Assembly: GCA_903952885.1 (NCBI GenBank)
Contig: CAJBHE010000130.1
Span: forward strand, 1 to 5,553
Reading direction: 5' to 3'
Length of the DNA: 5,553 bases
From: an uncultured Burkholderiales bacterium
Lineage (GTDB): Bacteria > Pseudomonadota > Gammaproteobacteria > Burkholderiales > Burkholderiaceae_C
Shown: in pieces, positions 1-4,885 of the stretch
Numbering within the stretch: position 1 is the first letter of the stretch
Layout: the number at the start of each line of letters is the position of its first letter
Translations under genes and position numbers: made by a program
The notes under the pieces: model-generated
Told to the model about the DNA's origin: nothing
Databases searched by the model: none
The model's input: the letters and a program-made list of their open reading frames with translations, nothing else

Positions 1-307
1 CATCGGGAAAAGGCTGCGCTTCCACCATGGCGCGAATTTCAGCACCCACTTGGGCCAAGGCACGCACGTCTTCGGTGTCGAGCTTGTCCAAACGGGCATT
101 GATTTTGTCGGCCAAGCCGTCGTGGGCTAAAAACTCACGGAAGGCGTGGGCCGTGGTGGCAAAGCCCGTGGGCACGCGAACGCCGGTAGGCAATTGCGAA
201 ATCATTTCGCCGAGGCTGGCGTTTTTACCGCCAACGGCTTCGACGTCCGTCATTCGAAGTTTTTCAAAAGGAACCACCAGGGCGGTTGGGCTGAAAAGTG
301 CAGTCAT
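1..307 (-). CDS. ppsA: Phosphoenolpyruvate synthase, N-terminal part (cut by left edge)
   Basis: Cytoplasmic enzyme that converts pyruvate, ATP and water to PEP, AMP and phosphate, the first step of gluconeogenesis from three-carbon substrates. Only the first 102 codons are present; the family is about 790-800 residues, so roughly an eighth is visible. The translation begins MTALFSPTALVVPF and carries the hallmark GGKNASLGEM at residues 26-35, followed by VPTGFATTAHAFREFL at 45-60. This is the start of the ATP-grasp (PPDK N-terminal) nucleotide-binding domain. The central phospho-His domain and the C-terminal PEP-binding barrel lie outside the window. The ATG at 307-305 is supported by a GGAG Shine-Dalgarno at 318-315 with 7-nt spacing. 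The gene is divergent from ppsR, whose product regulates it. The motif matches PEP synthase better than pyruvate phosphate dikinase, and the adjacent ppsR supports that choice. Confidence 0.95.
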   Translation of the reverse strand, partial: MTALFSPTALVVPFEKLRMTDVEAVGGKNASLGEMISQLPTGVRVPTGFATTAHAFREFLAHDGLADKINARLDKLDTEDVRALAQVGAEIRAMVEAQPFPD

Positions 308-313
308 CGACAA

Positions 314-318
314 GCTCC
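314..318 (-). promoter_or_regulatory. Ribosome binding site of ppsA
   Basis: On the minus strand the sequence TTTTGGAGCTTGTCG precedes the ppsA ATG. The GGAG core lies 7 nt upstream of the start, which fixes the start at 307. Confidence 0.7.
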
Positions 319-402
319 AAAAGTTAAAACGGGTACGGCCATGCAGCGCGGCGACTTTTTAGTTTTTCGAATGGATCGATCAGTCTGCGTGGCGAAATTT
401 GG

Positions 403-430
403 ATAATGCATCATTGTAGGTGGCCGACAA
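403..430 (-). promoter_or_regulatory. Weak candidate promoter for ppsA
   Basis: On the minus strand a TTGTCG hexamer (430-425, four of six matches to the sigma-70 -35 consensus) and a CATTAT hexamer (408-403, four of six matches to -10) are separated by 16 bp. Transcription would start near position 396, giving a 5' leader of about 90 nt. The -35 half lies inside the inverted repeat at 417-455, so that structure could influence expression. The match is modest and could be chance. Confidence 0.25.
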
Positions 431-455
431 GGTGCCTCTTTTGCACCACCACCTA
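417..455. repeat. Nested inverted repeat in the ppsA-ppsR intergenic region
   Basis: An outer pair TAGGTGG (417-423) / CCACCTA (449-455) matches perfectly over 7 bp and encloses an inner 5-bp pair GGTGC (431-435) / GCACC (443-447) with a 7-nt CTCTTTT loop. The left side has a 7-nt internal bulge (CCGACAA) and the right side a single A. It ends 9 bases before the weak ppsR Shine-Dalgarno region, so if transcribed it would sit in the ppsR 5' leader. It could be an RNA hairpin, an operator or chance; there is no following T-tract typical of a terminator. Confidence 0.45.
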
Positions 456-474
456 GCCCTCTTGAAAGTTTTTC

Positions 475-1302
475 ATGCCCCATCCCAGCGTTTTCTTTGT
501 GTCTGACGGCACTGGTATTACCGCAGAAACCTTTGGCAATGCCATCTTGGCTCAGTTCGAAATTAAATTTCGCCACGTCCGAATTCCTTTTGTGGACTCG
601 GTCGACAAAGCTCACCAAGCCGTGCGTCAAATCACGCACACTGGCGACGTGGAGGGTCGCAAACCGATCGTGTTCACCACCTTGGTGAACATGGAGGTAC
701 TCAGCGTGATCCAAGAGGGTTGCCACGGCAAGTGCATGCTGATGGACATGTTTGGCACCTTTGTGAACCCGCTCGAGCAAGAGTTAGGCATCAAATCCAA
801 CCACCGCGTGGGCCGCTTCTCGGATGCCAGCAAGAGCAAGGAATACCACGACAGAATTGAAGCCATCAACTTCAGCTTGTCGCATGACGACGGCCAGCTC
901 AACCGAGATTTGGAGTTGTCAGACGTGATTTTGGTAGGCGTGAGTCGCAGTGGCAAAACTCCCACTAGCCTTTACCTTGCCATGCAGCATGGACTCAAGG
1001 CATCCAACTACCCGCTGATTCCTGAAGACTTTGAGCGCCGCCAACTGCCTCCCGCCCTGATGCCGCACAAAAAGAAAATCTTCGGTTTGACGATTCAGCC
1101 CGAGCGTCTGAGCGAAATTCGCAACGAACGCCGTCCGAACTCCAACTACGCGAGCCTACCCAACTGCCGTCATGAGGTAGCAGAAGCAGAAGCCATGATG
1201 CGACGCGCCGGCATCCGCTGGTTGTCAACCACCCACAAAAGCATTGAAGAAATCGCGACCACCATCTTGCAAGAAATCAATCCTGAGCGCTTGATTTACT
1301 GA
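475..1302 (+). CDS. ppsR: PEP synthase regulatory protein: bifunctional kinase / pyrophosphorylase (DUF299)
   Basis: Cytoplasmic regulator of PEP synthase. The family catalyses ADP-dependent phosphorylation of an active-site Thr of the phosphohistidine form of PpsA, which inactivates it, and Pi-dependent dephosphorylation, which releases pyrophosphate and reactivates it. The 275-residue length is normal for the family. Visible signatures are FFVSDGTGITAE at residues 7-18, INFSLSHDDGQ at 131-141, and the P-loop-like GVSRSGKT at 155-162 followed by PTSLYLA. No signal peptide or membrane segment is seen. The ATG at 475 fits the conserved N terminus; the only Shine-Dalgarno-like sequence is a weak GAAAG at 464-468, 6 nt upstream. 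The gene is divergent from ppsA, its expected target, with 167 bp between starts. The assignment of PpsR rather than the related PPDK regulator follows from that neighbour. Confidence 0.96.
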   Translation: MPHPSVFFVSDGTGITAETFGNAILAQFEIKFRHVRIPFVDSVDKAHQAVRQITHTGDVEGRKPIVFTTLVNMEVLSVIQEGCHGKCMLMDMFGTFVNPLEQELGIKSNHRVGRFSDASKSKEYHDRIEAINFSLSHDDGQLNRDLELSDVILVGVSRSGKTPTSLYLAMQHGLKASNYPLIPEDFERRQLPPALMPHKKKIFGLTIQPERLSEIRNERRPNSNYASLPNCRHEVAEAEAMMRRAGIRWLSTTHKSIEEIATTILQEINPERLIY

Positions 1303-1313
1303 CGGTGATTCGA

Positions 1314-1721
1314 TCAAAGGCTGAGGGCAGCAATGCCAGCCTTGGCAATTTGTGCATCTTCGGTGGATTTCACACCGCTCACGCCCACAGCGCCTATGAA
1401 TTGACCATCTTTGACAATTGGCACACCGCCTTCGAGCATGCCTTTGATTTCAGGTGCACTCAAAAACGATACGCGGCCACCGTTGATGACGTCTTCGTAC
1501 ACCTTGCTTTCGCGACGGCCCAAAGCTGCCGTGTTGGCTTTGGCAGGTGCAATGTAGGACGAAATGGCGGGCGCGCCATCCAAACGCTGTAGCGCTAACA
1601 AATGACCGCCGTCGTCCACGATAGCAATGGTCACAGCCCAATGGTTTTTCAAAGCTTCCGCCTCGGCAGCGGCAGCAATGGCTTTGACATCGGCGGATTC
1701 GAGAAAGTGTTTGGTTTTCAT
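1314..1721 (-). CDS. GlcG/HbpS-family heme-binding-like protein (DUF336)
   Basis: Small 135-residue protein of the GlcG/HbpS family (Pfam Haem_degrading, formerly DUF336). Recognisable stretches are AVTIAIVDDGGHLLALQRLDGA at about residues 29-50, the Ala/Lys-rich segment APAKANTAALGRRESKVYED at 58-77, EGGVPI at 97-102, GAVGVSG at 110-116 and EDAQIAKAGI at 121-130. The family includes the HbpS heme-binding protein and GlcG of glycolate operons, but most members have no proven role. No glycolate oxidase genes are visible here, so the name glcG is not transferred. No signal peptide is seen, so it is probably cytoplasmic. It converges on ppsR with an 11-bp gap between stop codons and is divergent from the Bax inhibitor-like gene. 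The ATG at 1721 is chosen from the typical MKTK...LxxxDVKAIAAAAEAEA start; no clear Shine-Dalgarno precedes it, so the start is less certain than the family call. Confidence 0.9.
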   Translation of the reverse strand: MKTKHFLESADVKAIAAAAEAEALKNHWAVTIAIVDDGGHLLALQRLDGAPAISSYIAPAKANTAALGRRESKVYEDVINGGRVSFLSAPEIKGMLEGGVPIVKDGQFIGAVGVSGVKSTEDAQIAKAGIAALSL

Positions 1722-1820
1722 GACAAATCAATTCAAAAATAACAAAACCACAAGCATACCGACTCTGTGCAGCACACGATCTCACCCAGATACAAAAGAA
1801 ACCTCAATAAAAGTAAGCGA

Positions 1821-1850
1821 TAGACCTGAGCCACTTGAAACCTCTAGAAT
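1821..1850 (+). promoter_or_regulatory. Candidate sigma-70 promoter for the Bax inhibitor-like gene
   Basis: A TAGACC hexamer (1821-1826, four of six consensus matches) and a TAGAAT hexamer (1845-1850, five of six matches to TATAAT) are separated by 18 bp. Initiation would fall near 1857 and give a leader of about 35 nt ending in a good ribosome binding site. This is plausible from position and composition, not proven. Confidence 0.35.
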
Positions 1851-1857
1851 CAGCCCC

Positions 1858-1873
1858 ATCTGAACCATCAGAT
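1858..1873. repeat. Small inverted repeat just upstream of the ribosome binding site
   Basis: ATCTGA (1858-1863) and TCAGAT (1868-1873) form a perfect 6-bp inverted repeat around the 4-nt loop ACCA. It lies 4 bp before the AGGAG at 1878-1882 and close to the predicted transcription start. It could be a 5'-end hairpin stabilising the mRNA, an operator half-site pair, or chance. Confidence 0.35.
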
Positions 1874-1877
1874 TTAT

Positions 1878-1882
1878 AGGAG
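1878..1882 (+). promoter_or_regulatory. Ribosome binding site of the Bax inhibitor-like gene
   Basis: AGGAG (1878-1882) lies 8 nt upstream of the ATG at 1891. It is one of the two strongest Shine-Dalgarno sites in the window and fixes that start. Confidence 0.8.
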
Positions 1883-1890
1883 AGCTACTC

Positions 1891-2577
1891 ATGAATGAAA
1901 ACATCCAATCTGTTGACTATTACGTCCTGCCCACAGAAGAACGCAACCGCGTGGTCCGCAATACCTATTGGCTGCTCGCTGTCAGCATGCTGCCCACCGT
2001 TTTGGGCGCTTGGGTGGGTGTGGCCACGGGCATCAGCTACGCCATCTCGGGCGTGATGGGCATGATCCTGATGCTGGCTGGCGCCTTTGGCTTTATCTAC
2101 GCCATTGAACGCACCAAACACAGCGCCACAGGCGTTTATGTGCTCCTGGGCTTTACCTTCTTTATGGGTCTCATGCTCTCGCGCATGATTGCCATGGTGT
2201 TGGGCTTCAAAAACGGCGCTGAATTGGTAATGACTGCATTCGCAGGCACAGCAGGCGTTTTCTTTGTAATGGCCAGTTTGGCCACCGTTATCAAGCGCGA
2301 CTTATCTGGCATGGGTAAATGGCTCATGGTGGGAGCTGTTGTCTTAATGGTCGGCAGCATCATCAACATGTTCGTCGGCTCATCAGCAGGCATGGTGGTG
2401 ATTTCTATGCTGTCCATGGCCATCTTCAGTGCTTTCATGCTGTATGACTTGAAGCAAGTGATGGACGGCGGCGAAACCAACTACATCAGTGCTACGCTGA
2501 CCTTGTACTTGGACATCATCAATGTGTTCCAAAGCTTGCTAGCCTTGTTGGGCATATTTGGTGGCGAACGCGAATAA
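1891..2577 (+). CDS. Bax inhibitor-1/YccA family inner-membrane protein
   Basis: Integral inner-membrane protein of 228 residues, normal for bacterial BI-1 (UPF0005) proteins. Known relatives are E. coli YccA, which binds and modulates the FtsH protease, and Bacillus YetJ, a pH-sensitive calcium leak channel. Hydrophobic helices can be placed at about residues 26-46, 49-71, 82-104, 112-134, 144-162, 166-185 and 203-223, giving the seven-helix family pattern with a short soluble N terminus. The C-terminal half has the family signature AFMLYDLKQVMDGGETNYI (181-199) followed by LYLDIINVFQSLLALLGI. Asp186 and Asp208 occupy positions resembling the paired aspartates of YetJ, but I infer this from pattern, not from a computed alignment. 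The gene stands alone between a divergent neighbour and a terminator, with its own ribosome binding site, so it is probably monocistronic. YccA-like is the best label; the physiological role here is unknown. Confidence 0.93.
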   Translation: MNENIQSVDYYVLPTEERNRVVRNTYWLLAVSMLPTVLGAWVGVATGISYAISGVMGMILMLAGAFGFIYAIERTKHSATGVYVLLGFTFFMGLMLSRMIAMVLGFKNGAELVMTAFAGTAGVFFVMASLATVIKRDLSGMGKWLMVGAVVLMVGSIINMFVGSSAGMVVISMLSMAIFSAFMLYDLKQVMDGGETNYISATLTLYLDIINVFQSLLALLGIFGGERE

Positions 2578-2586
2578 GCGTTTCAA

Positions 2587-2630
2587 GCAGACGTAAAAAA
2601 GGGACCTTACGGTCCCTTTTTTACGTCTGC
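2587..2630. terminator. Bidirectional intrinsic terminator (perfect 20-bp inverted repeat)
   Basis: Bases 2587-2606 and 2611-2630 are exact reverse complements over 20 bp, separated by the 4-nt loop TTAC. The core is a GGGACC/GGTCCC stem flanked by an A6 tract (2595-2600) and a T6 tract (2617-2622), so both strands read as GC stem followed by six U. On the minus strand the loop is GUAA, a GNRA tetraloop. It lies between the stops of the converging Bax inhibitor-like gene (2577) and rlmD (2651), where one element can end both transcripts. Confidence 0.93.
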
Positions 2631-2650
2631 AATTTTTTGAGTTCTGCGGG

Positions 2651-4069
2651 TTAGGCTAAGTCAAAGACAACCATGCTTTCAACATGCGCTGTGTGCGGGA
2701 ACATGTTCACCGCACCAGCAAACGTCATGCGATAGCCTGCCAAGTTGACCAACACCCCAGCATCGCGCGCCAAAGTGGAAGGGTTGCAGCTCACATAGAC
2801 AATGCGCTTAGGCGGCGTCCAGCCTTGGCACAGCTCAGGCTGCTGATGCATCTCGGCCAAGGCCTGCACCAAAGAATAAGCGCCCTCACGGGGCGGATCC
2901 ACCAACCACTTCTCTGCGAAGCCATCTTGGCGCAACAACTCGGGGGTCATTTCAAACAAGTTACGCGCCACAAATCTGGTGGGGGCCAGAGGTGAGCTGC
3001 GATTGGCTTGGTTGAAGACGTAGTTTTCACCTGAACGCACCACCAAAGCCTCGCTGCCCTCAATGCCCAGCACCTCGCGCGCCAAGGTGGCCAAAGGTAG
3101 GGTGAAGTTGCCTAAGCCGCAGAACCAATCAATCACACGCTCGGTCGGTTGCACATCCAGCAAGCGCAAAGCACGTGTGACCAACACGCGGTTGATGTGC
3201 GGGTTGACCTGTGTGAAGTCGGTGGGCTTGAATGGCATGGTGATGCCAAACTCCGGCAGGGCATAAGAGAGTGGCGCGCCAAATGCACCCGCCATCAAGC
3301 ACACTGTGTCAGGGCCTTTGGACTGGAGCCACCATTGCACCTTGTGCTGATCTGCAAAAGCGCGTAAGGCCTCCATGTCATGCGCACTCAAAGGTTCCAT
3401 GTGACGCAGTACCAAAGCCGTGACTTCGTCACCACAGGCTAATTCGATTTGCGGCAAAGTCTCGCGCGCCTCCATGCTGCCGATAAGCTTGCGTAAGGGC
3501 AAGAGCATGGCATCCACATGTGGCGGCAATATCGGACATTGGCGCATATCGGCCACATAGCGGCTCTTGCGCTCATGGAAGCCCACCAACACTTCACCCT
3601 TTTTCACCACATATCGCACCGACAAACGGGCGCGGTAGCGGTAGCCCCACGCTGGGCCTTGGATGGGGCGCAATATGGTTTCGGGTTTGACCTTGCCCAA
3701 ATGAGTCAGGTTGTCTTCTAAAGCGCGTTGCTTAACGGCGATTTGTGCAGATGCATCCAAGTGCTGCATCTTGCAGCCACCGCAGGCCCCTGCATGTAAA
3801 CCAAAGTGCGGGCATCCCGGCGTGACGCGCTGTGATGACTCATGCACCACCTCGAGCAGCGAGGCCTTTTCCCAGTTGTCTTTTTTGCGGTGCACATTGG
3901 CACGCACCACTTCAAAAGGCAAAGCGCCTTCAACAAACACCACTTTGCCATCGGCTCGGTGGGCCACCCCCTGCGCCTCAAGGTCCATCGACTCAATGGT
4001 GAGGGTGTTGTCAGGCCATTTTTTATCTATCGTCACTTTTCTCGGCGCTTCTTTTGCCACTTCAGTCAT
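2651..4069 (-). CDS. rlmD: 23S rRNA (uracil-1939-C5)-methyltransferase RlmD
   Basis: SAM-dependent RNA methyltransferase (formerly RumA) that forms m5U1939 in 23S rRNA. With the ATG at 4069 it has 472 residues. Residues about 20-77 form a TRAM RNA-binding domain. Iron-sulfur ligands are Cys86, Cys96, Cys99 and Cys178 (GCPHFG...ACGGC and RQCPIL), expected to hold a [4Fe-4S] cluster; C86 to C96 has nine intervening residues, where E. coli RlmD has five. The SAM-binding loop DWFCGLGNFTLPLA is at 314-327, motif IV DPPREGA at 391-397, the catalytic nucleophile is Cys428 in YVSCNPSTLARD, and the general-base Glu464 is in FPHTAHVESM. A TTG at 4072 gives one extra residue, but the ATG overlaps the nlpD stop as TGATG, a common translational-coupling arrangement, so ATG is preferred. 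No strong Shine-Dalgarno is seen. It is the last gene of the pcm-nlpD-rlmD cluster, ahead of the terminator at 2587-2630. RlmC and TrmA are alternatives; the TRAM domain, length and Fe-S motif favour RlmD. Confidence 0.95.
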   Translation of the reverse strand: MTEVAKEAPRKVTIDKKWPDNTLTIESMDLEAQGVAHRADGKVVFVEGALPFEVVRANVHRKKDNWEKASLLEVVHESSQRVTPGCPHFGLHAGACGGCKMQHLDASAQIAVKQRALEDNLTHLGKVKPETILRPIQGPAWGYRYRARLSVRYVVKKGEVLVGFHERKSRYVADMRQCPILPPHVDAMLLPLRKLIGSMEARETLPQIELACGDEVTALVLRHMEPLSAHDMEALRAFADQHKVQWWLQSKGPDTVCLMAGAFGAPLSYALPEFGITMPFKPTDFTQVNPHINRVLVTRALRLLDVQPTERVIDWFCGLGNFTLPLATLAREVLGIEGSEALVVRSGENYVFNQANRSSPLAPTRFVARNLFEMTPELLRQDGFAEKWLVDPPREGAYSLVQALAEMHQQPELCQGWTPPKRIVYVSCNPSTLARDAGVLVNLAGYRMTFAGAVNMFPHTAHVESMVVFDLA

Positions 4070-4869
4070 CAATTGGCCGATAAGTATTTAGCAGGATCCA
4101 CCGGCTTACCTTGACGGCGAATTTCAAAATGTAACTTCACTTGCTCCGCATCGCTGTTGCCCATCTCAGCAATTTTTTGGCCACGCTTGATGACTTGGTC
4201 CTCTTTGACCAACAAAGTTTGGTTGTGCGCGTAGGCCGTGAGGTAGGTGTTGTTGTGCTTCAAGATGATGAGGTTGCCGTACCCGCGCAAGCCAGCGCCT
4301 GCATAGACCACACGACCGTCAGCTGCTGCACTGACGGGGTCACCCGCCTTGCCACCAATATCTAGGCCTTTGTTTTTGGACTCATCAAACCCAGAAATTA
4401 AATTGCCACGCGCGGGCCATTGAAAGCTGATGGCTTCCTCTGCCGATGAAGGAGCTGCGATTGCGGCGGTTGGTGGTGTTGAGGCAGAAGCAGCAGACGT
4501 GGAGGCGATAGCGGTTGCTGGAGAAGGAGATCCAGCGGCACGAGCCACAGGTGCATCGGGTGCAGGTGGCACCACGCGCAAAACTTGGCCAGCTTCAATC
4601 AAGTTGGGGTTGTCCAATTTGTTCCAACGCACAATGTCGCGTCCACTTTGGCCGTTATCCATGCCAATGCGAATCAAGGTGTCACCTGGCTTGACGGTGT
4701 AGTAGCCAGGTTTACCTGCGTTTTCAGCCCCTGGCAACACGCGCACCGCAGCGCGATTACCGCCCATGGAGTGGTCGTCGACGGGGGCAAGACGACCTTT
4801 GTTGTAGCAACCCGACAACACAAGAGCTGTCATTAGGGCGGCAACTCCCAACTTTCTGACACGCAACAT
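4069..4869 (-). CDS. nlpD: NlpD-like lipoprotein: LysM plus degenerate M23 (LytM) domain, amidase activator
   Basis: Envelope lipoprotein of 266 residues. The N terminus MLRVRKLGVAALMTALVLSGC is a lipoprotein signal peptide, with lipobox LSGC and lipidated Cys21. Then come a LysM peptidoglycan-binding domain at about 56-100 (YYTVKPGDTL...IVRWNKL...GQVLRV), an Ala/Pro/Ser-rich linker at about 101-145, and an M23/LytM domain at about 150-263. The zinc ligands are degenerate: the HxxxD site reads NKGLD (167-171, His to Asn) and the HxH site reads KLHFEIR (245-251, first His to Lys). E. coli NlpD has the same kind of loss and acts by activating the amidase AmiC during daughter-cell separation; the same role is inferred here. 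The ATG at 4869 has AGGGA (4881-4877) 7 nt upstream and gives a clean signal peptide; the in-frame TTG at 4893 would overlap pcm and add eight residues, so it is rejected. It lies 16 bp after pcm and overlaps rlmD by one base. Confidence 0.94.
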   Translation of the reverse strand: MLRVRKLGVAALMTALVLSGCYNKGRLAPVDDHSMGGNRAAVRVLPGAENAGKPGYYTVKPGDTLIRIGMDNGQSGRDIVRWNKLDNPNLIEAGQVLRVVPPAPDAPVARAAGSPSPATAIASTSAASASTPPTAAIAAPSSAEEAISFQWPARGNLISGFDESKNKGLDIGGKAGDPVSAAADGRVVYAGAGLRGYGNLIILKHNNTYLTAYAHNQTLLVKEDQVIKRGQKIAEMGNSDAEQVKLHFEIRRQGKPVDPAKYLSAN

Positions 4870-4876
4870 TCTTATT

Positions 4877-4881
4877 TCCCT
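4877..4881 (-). promoter_or_regulatory. Ribosome binding site deciding the nlpD start
   Basis: AGGGA on the minus strand (4881-4877) sits 7 nt before the ATG at 4869, in the 16-bp pcm-nlpD gap. It overrides the longer reading that would begin at TTG 4893. Confidence 0.75.
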
Positions 4882-4885
4882 GTAC

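Noticed and set aside
374..381. GATCGATC palindrome in the ppsA-ppsR gap as a possible operator
   Set aside because: An 8-bp palindrome is too short to separate from chance and has no second copy nearby.
304..780. 158-codon open frame on the - strand across the start of ppsR and the ppsA-ppsR gap
   Set aside because: It overlaps the conserved ppsR N terminus and the ppsA start, and its translation shows no recognisable domain.
1303..1313. Possible terminator between ppsR and the GlcG-like gene
   Set aside because: Only 11 bp separate the two stop codons and no inverted repeat with a T-tract is present there.
3711..4091. 126-codon open frame on the + strand opposite the RlmD N terminus
   Set aside because: It runs antisense to the Fe-S and TRAM coding region of rlmD, and its Ser/Thr/Cys-rich composition is typical of a reverse-strand artefact.
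4430..4598. Low-complexity GC-rich stretch inside nlpD that could be read as a tandem repeat
   Set aside because: It encodes the Ala/Pro/Ser linker between LysM and LytM domains. The codons vary and no exact repeat unit could be defined.
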